From Rhodospirillaceae bacterium (GTDB lineage Bacteria; Pseudomonadota; Alphaproteobacteria; DSM-16000; Inquilinaceae), in contig JACKIH010000003.1 of assembly GCA_020638575.1 (NCBI GenBank), positions 1,035,501 to 1,099,500 on the forward strand: a stretch of 64,000 nt of DNA. The letters run 5' to 3'. The translations under genes and the position numbers were made by a program. Numbering within the stretch: the stretch's first letter is position 1; each line of letters starts with the position of its first letter. Shown piece after piece: positions 7,801 to 17,077 of this stretch. The notes under the pieces were generated by a model, which was not told the origin of the DNA, did not search any database, and saw only the letters and a list, made by a program, of their open reading frames with translations.

Positions 7801-10360
7801 GATCGCCCGGCTCGGCTGCTCGGCACCGCTGCCGACGGCCGTTGTGCCAGACCTGGCCGGCAAGCTGGAAACCTATCTCGACCGGACCCGCACGCTGGAT
7901 GTCGAGCCGGCCATGCGTGATCTGCTGGGCGAGCGGTTCGCTGGTGCGGCCACCACCGCCTCGGCCTTCCAGCGGGCCATCGCCACCGCCGAGGATCTGG
8001 CGGACGAAGGCGAGTGCGCGACGGTTCTGCGCCTGCTGGACGAAGGGCTGTTCGCAGACTCGCGGCAGGCGGTGCAAACGGCACTGCAGGCCCACCAGCG
8101 GGCCGAGGCGGCGGTGGCGGAGCTGTGCGAACAGGCGGCGATGGCGCGACCGTCCGTCCTCGCCGGCACGGACCATGCGGCGGCTGCCGCCCATTTGCAC
8201 CGGGCGGGGGAGGATGTGGACGGCCTGTTGGCCCATGCGGCCTACCACAGGATGCGCGGCGCACTGAGCGAACGCGGGCTCGACTGGGTGGCACAGGCGC
8301 TGCTGGATGGCGGGGAACCGCTGGACGACCTGGCCAATGTGCTGGATGCGGCGGTGGCGCGGGCGATGGCCGTGGCCGTCTACGCGACCCATGGCCGGGA
8401 CCTGCAGCACTATGCCGGCAGGACGCTGGACGGGCTGCGGACATCGCTCGCCCGGCTCGACCGCGCCATCATCGAAATGAGCCGCCGCCATTTGCGCCAG
8501 AAGCTGTTCGGCGCGGCACAGCCAAGGCCCGGCAATGGCCGCGGCCCCAAGGCTGAGTGGACCGAAATGGCCTTGGTCAACAACGAGGTCAACAAGAAAA
8601 GGATGCACATCTCGCCGCGCGATCTCATCGCCCGGGCGGCGCGGTCGCTGCAGGAATTGAAGCCGTGCTGGATGATGTCGCCGCTGGCCGTCGCCCAATA
8701 CGTGCCCAAGGACGGACTGACCTTCGACCTGTGCATCATCGACGAAGCCTCGCAGATGCCACCGGAAGCGGCCCTCGGTGCACTGTTGCGCTGTCGTCAG
8801 GTCGTGGTCGTGGGCGACACCAACCAGTTGCCGCCCACCAGCTTCTTCCGCGCCATGATCGACAACGATGATGACGAGGCGAAGGAAGACGAGGTTCTGC
8901 CGGATTCGGTTCTCGCCATGGCCAATGCCCGGTTCCAGCCGCGGCGGCGACTGCATTGGCACTACCGGTCCCGCGATCCGCGGCTGATCAACTATTCCAA
9001 CCACCAGATCTACGACGGCAGCCTGACGGTTTTTCCGGCACCGACGCCGGACGATCCGCGCCAGGGAGTCTCCCTGCATCCGGTGCAGGGCCTCTACAAA
9101 TCGAGCGTCAACGTGGATGAAGCGACCGCGATGGTCGACGCCATCTGCCGCTTCATGCGCGAGACTCCGGACCGGTCGCTGGGCGTCGTCACCCTGAACC
9201 AGAAGCAGCGCGACCTGCTGACCGACCTGCTCGAACGCGCCTTCTCCGACGACAAGGCAGCCCAAGCCTATGTCGACCGGTGGAAGGAAGCAGACAGCGG
9301 ACTGCAGGACTTCTTCGTCAAGAACCTGGAAAACGTTCAGGGCGACGAGCGCGACGTAATCTTCATTGGGACCGTCTATGGGCCGGAGACGGCGGGCGGA
9401 CCGGTGGCCCAACGGTTCGGCCCGATCAACGGACCGGCTGGGCGGCGGCGGCTCAACGTGTTGTTCTCCCGCGCCAAGCGCAAGATCGTCACCTTTTCCT
9501 CCATGACGTCGGCCGACATTGTGCCGGAACCGGCGGGCACGGGCGGTCGATCCATGCTGAAAGGGTGGCTCGACTATTGCGCAACCGGCCGCCTGCCCAA
9601 CGCCGGGGCGGCCAAAGGGACACCGGACTCCGATTTCGAGCGCCACGTGATCGACGAGATCCGAGCCCTCGGGCTGGAGGCCGACGCGCAGGTGGGGGCT
9701 GCCGGCTATTTCGTCGATATCGGGGTGAAACACCCCCAATGGCCCCCTGGCTACCTGATGGCGGTGGAGTGCGATGGTCCCACCTACCATTCCTCGCCGT
9801 CGGCGCGCGACCGCGACCGGCTGCGCCAGCAGGTCCTGGAAGGGTTGGGCTGGTACGTCCACCGCATCTGGTCGACCGACTGGTTCCAGGACGCGGTCGG
9901 GGAGATGAACCGCCTGCGCGCAGTGATCGACGCGCGGCTGGCGGATCTGCAGGCGGAAGCCGAGAAGCACCGCGGAAGCCTACCGGCGGCTGCGCCGGCG
10001 GCGGCCCCCACGCAAGCGGTGGAGGCGCCAGCCGTGCCAACGCCACCGCTTGGGGCAGAAGAGGCGGAAGAGCCGACGGAGGCTCTCGTGCCGGCAGCAG
10101 CGGCAGACGATATCCCCGTGGTGGCCGTCGGCGACCGGGTGATGCTGCGCTTCCTCGATGGCGACCGGCGGTCGTTGGAGGTCATCATCGATGCGCACCG
10201 CAAAGACCCCGAACGCGGCCGCATCTGGGTTCAGGACCCCCTCGCCGAATCCCTGCTGGAGGCGGAAGAGGGCGATGAAATCAAGCTCATGGTGGACAAT
10301 CGCCTGCGACTGGCGGCGGTCGAACGCATCGACAAGGGCGCCGGCAACGGGCTTGCGTGA
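4832..10360 (+). CDS. Giant DUF4011-type SF1 helicase with Vsr-like nuclease and GreA-like tail
   Basis: A 1842-residue protein. The N-terminus (about residues 10-120) has the DUF4011-like LRPRLLDLSRVNPL segment. A split SF1 (UPF1-like) helicase follows, with Walker A GPPGTGKSQ near residue 409, a long helical insertion (about 480-1220), then Walker B CIIDEASQM near 1303 and GDTNQLPPTSF. The late helicase motifs VQGDERDVIFI and RRLNVLFSRAK are present. Residues about 1600-1690 form a Vsr/MTES_1575-type endonuclease-like domain (FERHVIDEI, MAVECDGPTYH, GWYVHRIWS). The last 75 residues resemble a GreA/GreB C-terminal domain. Such helicase-Vsr proteins are known from anti-phage islands. The ATG at 4832 was chosen because the domain starts shortly after it; an in-frame upstream start at 4778 has no clear ribosome site. 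Confidence 0.85.
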   Translation: MPEQPAPSSADLDPYIRQQIENLRPRLLDLSRVNPLVSIRFSPRSTSQVRVVDELPDALCFDLTRGKAMRFAALPPLDEDPKDEREPAFQEALASALLTDETYQEEMARIESPNQWVSDDDAAEDAKLLQAGRVAERALKDRVRQRLGMPPRQTKEDLSLPQHARINGISPSYDLPKPEEEHPDGRHGDNEIQTLLLPDDLDRKLNGLTGKCRTWMQETGINVLHAAFGFLEYEESGQDTDLLAPLILLPVGIDKKRTNQGPEYWVSTSEETGELNQVLVEKLRRVHGIELPAFDGGSVEGYFARINDIRPKALRWRVRRQVAFGVFPSARIAMYHDLATHHWSLAGASPAAALFQGETAGTASPFAPVYRVDEPTVEQHVTHLVLDADSSQFSAMVDAARGRNLAIEGPPGTGKSQTIVNMIANTLAAGKKVLFVAEKLAALDVVKSRLEAVHLGEFLLPLQAERSSRQEVIQSLRDRLGMALGERPRDYEQSIDRFRDVREKLAGYIDLIQRTYAGTGWTVHQVLGRAIRTGPFLESRSSQFQFPAVPDIETYDRAKLDDLRRRGEAVTAAWRALEGTSPVWQGIGVAVDGRWQAQTLCRAAAAAAGEHDAAAAAWTRLARFAVGDDFTPDRLAGLNRALDVLPDPSAGNPASLADAVYVGRLCRDGRLHALKDFLAACQQVQQLRQDLSRQFAAPLVDGTVATLREAGDLGARYGLASLDLAEIQAALQRSQAQRGALREAERQMGHFIQALPDGARVPLDRLKAAFALWSGASAATQAQRNAITADPRAAQVIRQAAAEALALRDRRTALSAAVATSFPQPVAELRAHAATLREAGLFRAFSGSYKAAKHFYLGLMQRAQFDRMTAADDLLALAQWQQDADRFMAEAPYQSVFGLSFRGIDTDFAMFEGLLDFYVAVDRDLADPVCAPLRRFLKEAPMDQVRLLPDLQALPAADCAGTIDHLVATADKLDDWLAEFARDRTRLEELIARLGCSAPLPTAVVPDLAGKLETYLDRTRTLDVEPAMRDLLGERFAGAATTASAFQRAIATAEDLADEGECATVLRLLDEGLFADSRQAVQTALQAHQRAEAAVAELCEQAAMARPSVLAGTDHAAAAAHLHRAGEDVDGLLAHAAYHRMRGALSERGLDWVAQALLDGGEPLDDLANVLDAAVARAMAVAVYATHGRDLQHYAGRTLDGLRTSLARLDRAIIEMSRRHLRQKLFGAAQPRPGNGRGPKAEWTEMALVNNEVNKKRMHISPRDLIARAARSLQELKPCWMMSPLAVAQYVPKDGLTFDLCIIDEASQMPPEAALGALLRCRQVVVVGDTNQLPPTSFFRAMIDNDDDEAKEDEVLPDSVLAMANARFQPRRRLHWHYRSRDPRLINYSNHQIYDGSLTVFPAPTPDDPRQGVSLHPVQGLYKSSVNVDEATAMVDAICRFMRETPDRSLGVVTLNQKQRDLLTDLLERAFSDDKAAQAYVDRWKEADSGLQDFFVKNLENVQGDERDVIFIGTVYGPETAGGPVAQRFGPINGPAGRRRLNVLFSRAKRKIVTFSSMTSADIVPEPAGTGGRSMLKGWLDYCATGRLPNAGAAKGTPDSDFERHVIDEIRALGLEADAQVGAAGYFVDIGVKHPQWPPGYLMAVECDGPTYHSSPSARDRDRLRQQVLEGLGWYVHRIWSTDWFQDAVGEMNRLRAVIDARLADLQAEAEKHRGSLPAAAPAAAPTQAVEAPAVPTPPLGAEEAEEPTEALVPAAAADDIPVVAVGDRVMLRFLDGDRRSLEVIIDAHRKDPERGRIWVQDPLAESLLEAEEGDEIKLMVDNRLRLAAVERIDKGAGNGLA

Positions 10361-10934
10361 TCGGCGGGACGAGCGGGCGCATGGCCGGCGATAGCCCGAC
10401 GGTCACCCGCCCGGCGCCGAGGGCGACCCAATCGACACCCTGTCGCCATGACTGCGAGCAGGCCCGATTTCCATCGTGTGTACCTCCCGCGCGATGGTGA
10501 ATGACCGGACCGCCGTTGGAGAGCGGCTCACGGGCGCCTGACGGCACGGCGCCCACCGCCATGCCGGCGTCAGATCCTGCGCGCCGGTGGCGGATCTCCA
10601 GGCGACACACCGGCCATCCCTTGAATGCCCGCCAGATCCGCGGAGTCCGGGCCGGCCACGATGGGCCCAGCCCCTGGACGGCGCCAGCCTGCCGCGGGCC
10701 GCACGCTCCGCAATGGGGCGGCGCACCGGGAGATCGCCGGGGTCCCGTGCGGCAGGCCAGATGGTGCGTCTGCGCCACCTCCCCCCGCCACCCAGGCACT
10801 GCAGACTATTGGCTGGCCGCGTGGGGTGCGGGCTGCCGGCATTTGACGGAGATCGAGCGAATGATGCAATTTTCGGTGATCGTGACCACGATCCCCCATG
10901 CCGTCTTCTCGTCAGCCGCGCATCGCCGCTCGCA
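10361..10934. other. Intergenic region between two defence genes
   Basis: About 570 bases with several overlapping open frames on both strands, none with a recognisable domain or ribosome site. It contains the eroded copy of the dispersed palindromic repeat listed separately. The promoter of the downstream STAND gene is presumably in the AT-richer last 80 bases. I see no gene here. Confidence 0.5.
10773..10839. repeat. Eroded copy of dispersed palindromic repeat
   Basis: The right half (TATTGGCTGGCCGCGTGG, then GTGCGGGCTG) closely matches the right arms of the repeats at 38.1 and 45.7 kb. The left arm (CACCTCCCCCCGCCACCC) is only partly conserved, so the hairpin is weakened. It lies in the gap between two defence genes. 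Confidence 0.5.
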
Positions 10935-13352
10935 ATGGACGTAAGAACCTATCGCGTGTTCATGTCCTCACCCGGCGATGCGGTGGCCGAGCGCCGGCGC
11001 ATCGAGCGGGTGATCGATCGGCTGAACGGCGAACTGGATGGCAGCACGCGCTTGCAGGCCGTGCGCTGGGAGAAGGGCTTCTATTCCGCCCACGACACGT
11101 TCCAGAAGCAGATCCCCGCAGCGGCGGAGTGCGACGTGGTGGTGGCGGTGCTGCGCCATCGCCTGGGGACCGAACTGCCGCCCCATTTTCCCCGCCTGCC
11201 CTCCGGCGAGCCCTATCCCAGCGGCACTGCCTACGAGGTGCTGTCGGCCCTGGAGGCCCGCCGGTCCCGCGACCTGCCGGATATCTACGTGTTTCGCTAC
11301 GCCACGCCACCCGTGGTGCGGCTCGACGCTGCGGAGGAACGGGCGGAGACCGAAAGCCAGTGGGAGCGATTGAAGGCGTTCTTCCAGCGCTGGTTCGTGA
11401 CGACCGACGGCCAGTTCGTCGCAGCCTTCCAAACCTATGACGGCATCGACGACCTGGAGACCCAAGTCGACCGGCTGCTCCGCCAATGGATCGCCCAACA
11501 CCTCGCCCGCGGCCGGCTGATCGCCTGGCCGGTGGCGCTGAAGGGCTCCCCATTCTGCGGCCTGGGAGCATTCGGGGCGAAGCATGCACCGGTGTTCTTC
11601 GGCCGTGCCCGGGAAACCCGGCGCGCCGCCGACGCGCTGCGCGATGCCGCTGCCGGCGGCACGCCGTTCCTGCTGGTCATCGGCCCCAGCGGGTCGGGCA
11701 AGTCGTCACTCGCGCGGGCCGGGCTGGCGCCGCATCTCACCGCCCCAGGTGCAGTGTCGGGCGTCGACGTGTGGCGGGTGGCAAGCCTGCGGCCGGGCGA
11801 GCACCCTGGGGGGCCGCTGGCGGCCCTGGCGACCCGGCTGTTCGACGCAACCGAGGCGCTGGAAGCGGAGGAGGAAGGCCGCGCTCCCGCCCTGCCGGAA
11901 CTGGCCCAGGGTCCCTACGCCACGCCGGCCGATCTGGCGGGTCTGCTGGCCCATGGTGACGATAGCGCCGTGCTGCCGGTTCTGGCCGCTCTGGATCGGG
12001 TGGCCGCGGCGGAGCGGACGGCCGGCGGCTACGACCGGCAAGTTGCGGCCCGGCTGCTGTTGATCGTCGACCAGCTCGATGAATTGTTTGCCGCCGATGT
12101 GCCGCCGGATGCCCGCCAGCAGTTCGCAGCCGTGCTGGTCCGGCTTGCCGCCAGCGGCCGGGTGTGGGTGGTGGCCACGTTGCGGGCGGACTTCTATGAA
12201 GCGGCGGTGGCGGTTCCCGGCCTGCTGACCTTGAAGTCGGCAGGTGCCACCTTCGATCTGCAGCCGCCCGGCCCGGCGGAGCTGGCGGAGATCGTGCGGG
12301 CACCGGCGGCCGCGGCGGATCTGGTCTACGAGATCGACGACGGCGGCCGTCGCCTCGATGAGCGGGTGCTGGCGGATGCCGACCAGCCCGATATGCTGCC
12401 GCTGCTGCAGTTCACGCTGAACCGGCTGTTCGAAGCCCGCCAAGAGGTGGAGGGCGAGATCCGGTTGACCCATGCCGCCTGCGACGCCATCGGCGGGCTG
12501 GACGGCGCGGTCGATCAGGAAGCCGAAAAGGCTCTCGCCGGGCTTGGCGAGGCGGAGTTGCGGTCGCTGCCGCGGCTGCTGCGTGCGCTGGTCGCCCCGG
12601 CCGGCGATGCCGAGCGGAGGGATCGCTTGACCATCCGCTCCGTCGCCTTGTCGGACTTTGCCGATGACGGACCGAGCAAGCGCCTGGTGGCGGCCCTGGT
12701 CGAAGCGCGCATCTTGCTGTCCGAAGGGGCCGCATCGCGCAGCACGGTGCGGCTGGCCCATGAGCGGGTGATTTCGAGCTGGAAGCGGGCGCGGGATCTG
12801 GTGGCGGCCAACCTCGATTTCTTCCGCATCCGCCAGGAGGTCGAGGACGCCTGCGCTCGCTGGCAGTCTTCGGGCCGCCGCCGCGACCGCCTGATCGCAC
12901 CGGGCATCGCCCTGGAGGAGGCGGCCGGCCTCCGGCGCCGCTTCGGTGGCGAGCTGGACAGCGACACCAACGCCTTCGTCCGCGTCTCGTCCGACCGTGC
13001 GCATCTGCGCCAGCGCCTAACCACCGCCGCCTCCGTGGTGTTTGCCGTGTTGGCCGTCGTCGCCACCGGGCTCGGGCTGTGGGCCTACGACCAGCAACAG
13101 GAAGCCGTGCGGCAGCAGGAGTGGGCGGAAACTCAGACCGAGATTGCCGAGCGGGCCGCCCAGGAGGCGGCGGAAGCGCGCGACTTGGCCGAAGCTGCGG
13201 CCGATGCCGCGAACGCGGCTGCGGATGCGGAAGCCTCGGCCCGCCGGCAGGCCGAAGCCGCCCAGCGGGAAGCGGAACTGCAAGCCGCGCGCGCCGAGGC
13301 CGTGGCCCAACAGCTGGACGAGCTGCTGAATGCCATCATCGTCTCGGAGTGA
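10935..13352 (+). CDS. DUF4062-STAND NTPase with C-terminal membrane segment and coiled coil
   Basis: An 805-residue predicted defence ATPase. Residues 1-190 form a DUF4062 domain (RTYRVFMSSPGDAVAER at the start), an N-terminal module often fused to STAND ATPases. The NTPase has Walker A GPSGSGKSSLARAG near residue 251 and Walker B LLLIVDQLDELF near 378, followed by a helical STAND region. A hydrophobic helix (about 695-713) is followed by roughly 85 residues of Ala/Glu-rich coiled coil, where the protein stops. STAND proteins usually continue here into WD40 or TPR sensor repeats, and none is present, so it may be truncated or use a partner as sensor. The ATG at 10935 precedes the domain directly; no strong ribosome site is visible. 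Confidence 0.82.
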   Translation: MDVRTYRVFMSSPGDAVAERRRIERVIDRLNGELDGSTRLQAVRWEKGFYSAHDTFQKQIPAAAECDVVVAVLRHRLGTELPPHFPRLPSGEPYPSGTAYEVLSALEARRSRDLPDIYVFRYATPPVVRLDAAEERAETESQWERLKAFFQRWFVTTDGQFVAAFQTYDGIDDLETQVDRLLRQWIAQHLARGRLIAWPVALKGSPFCGLGAFGAKHAPVFFGRARETRRAADALRDAAAGGTPFLLVIGPSGSGKSSLARAGLAPHLTAPGAVSGVDVWRVASLRPGEHPGGPLAALATRLFDATEALEAEEEGRAPALPELAQGPYATPADLAGLLAHGDDSAVLPVLAALDRVAAAERTAGGYDRQVAARLLLIVDQLDELFAADVPPDARQQFAAVLVRLAASGRVWVVATLRADFYEAAVAVPGLLTLKSAGATFDLQPPGPAELAEIVRAPAAAADLVYEIDDGGRRLDERVLADADQPDMLPLLQFTLNRLFEARQEVEGEIRLTHAACDAIGGLDGAVDQEAEKALAGLGEAELRSLPRLLRALVAPAGDAERRDRLTIRSVALSDFADDGPSKRLVAALVEARILLSEGAASRSTVRLAHERVISSWKRARDLVAANLDFFRIRQEVEDACARWQSSGRRRDRLIAPGIALEEAAGLRRRFGGELDSDTNAFVRVSSDRAHLRQRLTTAASVVFAVLAVVATGLGLWAYDQQQEAVRQQEWAETQTEIAERAAQEAAEARDLAEAAADAANAAADAEASARRQAEAAQREAELQAARAEAVAQQLDELLNAIIVSE

Positions 13353-13801
13353 GACTGGACCGGCGAGAGCCCGCTCCGGGTGCCGGGGCCACCTCCTTCA
13401 CTGCTGTTGATCGTCCCCTGCGTCCCTCCAGTCCTGGTTCGCTATGGCAAGCCTAGACGGTTTGGAGGACACGCAAGTTGATTTCGAACTGGCAGAGTTC
13501 GTCACCGTCAGCCCATGTGTGCGTAATGCGATGTCGGCAACGATATTCAGCGGATGTTCAACCCATCTGCGGGCAAGCTCCTGCTGAATGGTCTTCGTCC
13601 GAGAGCTTCGCCCCGAGTTTCATTTTCTCCCGGCCACGTACCGCCAGAGACATCGCTTAAAACTTTGAATACTCTTCGAGAGGCCCAAGGGTCACATTTG
13701 ACCACCGAGGTGTGCCATAGATCGGATGATTGGTGAGTCTGGCTCAAGATGCACTTAGAATGGTTGTCAAACCCTCCTCGAATCCACGACCGTCGCTGAT
13801 C
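13353..13801. other. Intergenic region before the eight-gene operon
   Basis: About 450 bases, less GC-rich than the surroundings, likely holding the promoter of the downstream operon. An open frame of 47 codons starts with ATG at 13446 and ends near 13589; it has no recognisable domain and no good ribosome site. No WD40-like or other continuation of the STAND gene was found in any frame. Confidence 0.45.
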
Positions 13802-16800
13802 ATGAAATCCTTTGCCGATGTCGTGGAAAGCCTGGTTCGCCAAGCAGGATCTGGCACAACCGTTGATCGGCTGCAGCATCTCCTCGCCAAAGCCGGACGT
13901 CCTGTTGAAAAAATCACCATTGTCCGGTCGCTCAACGAGTTGCGGCAGTTGGGCCTGGTTACAATCGGGGCGAATCGTAAATGGCTCGCGACTGTGCGAC
14001 GCAGTCCAATTGGCCTCGGCCGAAGCATAAGAGGAGACACGGCTGGAGCGGGGCCAATAATTACCGCCATACCGGCTGCAGGATCCGAAGGTGACCTGAT
14101 CGACGGAGATGGAGCAGTCTCCCAGAATGGACGCGTATCGTGCGATCACCGGCTGTTTTCCCGCCTTCTGCCATACTACCGCGATGCGCTGCGGGCCGGT
14201 GATGCCCCGGCCAAGCTGACATTTGGACTGAACGAAGTCGGAGAGCGGTTCGTCTTGGTGTGTCCGGATGGCCCTTGGTGGCCAACCAGGGATTGTGGGC
14301 GGCACCTCGTGCTTCGCGCCGCCGATCTCGGTGATACCTTGCGCCAGTCCTTCACTATCACCAGCAGTCATCAAGGCCGCCTGCTCTTGGGATATCCAAT
14401 CCTTGCCGTCCATTCCGATGGTCAAGAGCCGTTTCTTCGGCCCGTGACCGTGCTTCCGGCGCAGTTCCGCATCGAAGGACCAAACTTGGAGCTTGCCGTT
14501 GATCCGGCATCTCCGCTGCTTAATCGAGAATGGCTCAAGGATGCCAAGTTCCAGCGCTGGAGTACTGGGGCTTTGGCCGGGTATCTGTTTCGAGGCGCGC
14601 CCGATCCAGGGCTGGACGAAGACGAAGCCAGCATCGGTCAAGGCTTTGTCGACATTCCGATCCTGGCGGGCCGCCTGTCTGATGCGATGGCGACCCAGGT
14701 TCGTACTCGTCTCGATCCCCGCGTGATTGACATCGGCTTGCCTTCTGCACCCCGTACGGGGCTTTACAATGCTTTGATGGTTATGGTGGCGCCCCAGGGG
14801 CAGTACACCCGCGGTGCCATTCGAGACTACGAGCGCCTGATCACCCAGTCAGCGACCGTGACGCCGGGTGGAACCGCTCTGGCACCGCTGTTCAACGAAC
14901 GGCCCGCGCAACGGTCGGCGGCCTGCCTGGTTCATCCCTTTGCGCTCAGCGAAAGCCAACAGCTTGCGGCACGGCTGGCTTTGACATTGCCACTGTCCGT
15001 GGTGATCGGGCCGCCGGGCACGGGCAAGAGCCAAGTGATCGCGGCCATCCTAGTCAGTGCTGCCGCAGCCGGTCAGTCGGTCCTGTTCGCCTCACGCAAC
15101 CATAAGGCCCTAGACGCGGTGGACCAGCGATTGCGCGCAGTGTCGGGCGATCGGGTGCTGCTGGTTCGTGCCAACCCACAGGATGGGACCAGGGGCCTGG
15201 ATTTCCGGGCCGCAATCGACGCGGTGTTGGCGCGGACGAGCGATCCTCAAGCGGTTCAACGATGCGAACGGCAGATGGCAACGCTGGCGGACCTAGATCG
15301 CCGTCGCCAAGCTGCAATCGAGCGCTGGGCAGAGGTGAAGGCGCGCGCAAACGAACTGGCGGGCCTGCGCGAAGAGCAGGAGCGGTTGGCCCGCGCGGAA
15401 GCCCGTTTGGACGTCCCAATGCCCAACGCGCAGAAGGGGATAGCGCGCTGGCTAGCTTGGCTGCTCTCGTTGCTCCGCCGCGCTCGTACCGGTACGCGCA
15501 CGTCGCTCCGCGGACTGCAGGACTACGAAGTCGAGATTGCACGCCAGGAACGGGCGCTCGACGCGGCGCGAGCCATCGCCGAAGACCATGAAGACGACGC
15601 CATCGCCCTGGGTGAGGAGATTGCACGCCGCAGCGTGGCCCTGCTGCCCGACCTCGCCGACCGGTTGGCGGCCTGCGGTGCGGAAGATCGGGCCCAGTTG
15701 CTCAATCTACGGGCGACCGCCGCCCTGCAGAATGCAGGCGATCCCATGGCGGCGGAACTGGCGGCGTTTGTCCTGCGGTTCATGCCCGTCTGGGCCGTGA
15801 CGACGCTGGCGGCAGGCAGTCGAATGCCCCCGATCGCAGGGCTGTTCGACCTCGTCGTCTTCGATGAAGCCACCCAGGTGGACATCGCGTCGGCCTTGCC
15901 CCTGCTGTACCGCGCCAAGGCCGCCGCGGTAGTGGGGGACCCTAACCAGTTGGCGATGATCGCCAACCCGACGCCAGCCGAAGACCGCCGCTTGTTGATG
16001 GCCCATGGCCTTTGGCTGGAAGGAATAGGTCGGTTGGCCCAGGGACAGACCAACCTGCTTGAATTGATCAGCACCAGCACGAGTGCCAAGCGGATCATGC
16101 TGACAGAGCATTTCCGGTGCCACCCGGACATCGCGGGCTACGTGAATGAAGCCTTCTACGGCCGCCAGTTGACGGTGCTCACCGACCAGGCGCGCTGGCA
16201 ACATCAGCTGCCAGTCGGCTACCCGCAAGGGCTGCATTGGACCGATGTAACCGGTCCCATCGACCGTCGTCAGGCTCCCGGCACCAGTGGATCTGCCCGT
16301 TCCGTGGCGGAAGCCGACGCCATCGTCGACCATTTGACCGTGCTGCTGGAAAGGCACCGCTATGGCGGCACCGTTGGTGTGGTGACCTTCTTCGACTACC
16401 AGGCTGCCGCCATCCAAGAACGGATGAATCGGAGGCTCAGCCGGGAGGTCATCGATCGCAGCCTGTTGACCGCCAGTACCGCCCATCGGCTGCAGGGTGA
16501 TGAGCGCGACGTCATCCTGTTCTCCCTGTGCATGGGGCCGGACATGCCGGCGAATGCGCGCGAATTCATCCGGTCGGAACGGCGGCTTCTGAACGTCGCG
16601 GTCAGCCGGGCACGTGCGCTTCTCCATGTGTTCGGCGACCGCACCTATGCGGGGGCCTGCGGCATCGACCATGTGGAACTGCTGGTTCGGCGGCTGGACC
16701 GACAGTCCCGGCGAAGCGGCGACCGATCGGCCATCCAGGATGGCGACGACCGGTTCGAATCGCCGTGGGAACAGAAGCTGTACCGCGCCCTGGTCGATGC

Positions 16801-17077
16801 CGGGCTGTCGCCCCTCCCGCAATACCCGGTGGCCGGCCGCTTCCTCGACCTCGCGATGGTCGACGAGACGCGCGATCCCCCGCTGCATCTGGATATCGAG
16901 GTCGACGGTGCCGCCTACCATCGAGGGCTGGATGGCAACCGCCTGCCATCGGACCTATGGCGCGACCACCAGTTGAAAAGCCTCGGCTGGGTGGTGGTGC
17001 GGTTCTGGGTCCACGAACTGCGTGATGATATGGAGGCCGTTGTTGACCGTGTCCGACAACTTGTCCGCGCCCGCTAG
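13802..17077 (+). CDS. Winged-helix SF1 (UPF1-like) helicase with C-terminal Vsr-like nuclease
   Basis: About 1091 residues. The first 70 look like a winged-helix DNA-binding domain (VESLVRQAGSGTTVDRL, LNELRQLGLVTI). The helicase core has Walker A GPPGTGKSQVIAA near residue 404, a coiled-coil insertion, Walker B LVVFDEATQ near 685, GDPNQLAMI, LQGDERDVILFS and RRLLNVAVSRA. The C-terminal 100 residues form a Vsr/DUF559-type nuclease-like domain (SPWEQKLYRALVDAG, LDIEVDGAAYH, LGWVVVRFW). It heads the eight-gene operon and overlaps the next gene by 29 bases. The start is uncertain: ATG 13760, GTG 13733 and TTG 13730 are in frame, none with a clear ribosome site; 13802 was chosen because the domain begins there. 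Its likely role is nucleic-acid unwinding and cutting. Confidence 0.83.
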   Translation: MKSFADVVESLVRQAGSGTTVDRLQHLLAKAGRPVEKITIVRSLNELRQLGLVTIGANRKWLATVRRSPIGLGRSIRGDTAGAGPIITAIPAAGSEGDLIDGDGAVSQNGRVSCDHRLFSRLLPYYRDALRAGDAPAKLTFGLNEVGERFVLVCPDGPWWPTRDCGRHLVLRAADLGDTLRQSFTITSSHQGRLLLGYPILAVHSDGQEPFLRPVTVLPAQFRIEGPNLELAVDPASPLLNREWLKDAKFQRWSTGALAGYLFRGAPDPGLDEDEASIGQGFVDIPILAGRLSDAMATQVRTRLDPRVIDIGLPSAPRTGLYNALMVMVAPQGQYTRGAIRDYERLITQSATVTPGGTALAPLFNERPAQRSAACLVHPFALSESQQLAARLALTLPLSVVIGPPGTGKSQVIAAILVSAAAAGQSVLFASRNHKALDAVDQRLRAVSGDRVLLVRANPQDGTRGLDFRAAIDAVLARTSDPQAVQRCERQMATLADLDRRRQAAIERWAEVKARANELAGLREEQERLARAEARLDVPMPNAQKGIARWLAWLLSLLRRARTGTRTSLRGLQDYEVEIARQERALDAARAIAEDHEDDAIALGEEIARRSVALLPDLADRLAACGAEDRAQLLNLRATAALQNAGDPMAAELAAFVLRFMPVWAVTTLAAGSRMPPIAGLFDLVVFDEATQVDIASALPLLYRAKAAAVVGDPNQLAMIANPTPAEDRRLLMAHGLWLEGIGRLAQGQTNLLELISTSTSAKRIMLTEHFRCHPDIAGYVNEAFYGRQLTVLTDQARWQHQLPVGYPQGLHWTDVTGPIDRRQAPGTSGSARSVAEADAIVDHLTVLLERHRYGGTVGVVTFFDYQAAAIQERMNRRLSREVIDRSLLTASTAHRLQGDERDVILFSLCMGPDMPANAREFIRSERRLLNVAVSRARALLHVFGDRTYAGACGIDHVELLVRRLDRQSRRSGDRSAIQDGDDRFESPWEQKLYRALVDAGLSPLPQYPVAGRFLDLAMVDETRDPPLHLDIEVDGAAYHRGLDGNRLPSDLWRDHQLKSLGWVVVRFWVHELRDDMEAVVDRVRQLVRAR

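Noticed and set aside
7274..9970. An 898-codon open frame on the minus strand
   Set aside because: It lies antisense to the giant helicase; no domain, and composition reflects the mirrored codon positions.
13446..13589. A 47-codon frame between the STAND and helicase genes
   Set aside because: No ribosome site, domain or coupling; probably chance.
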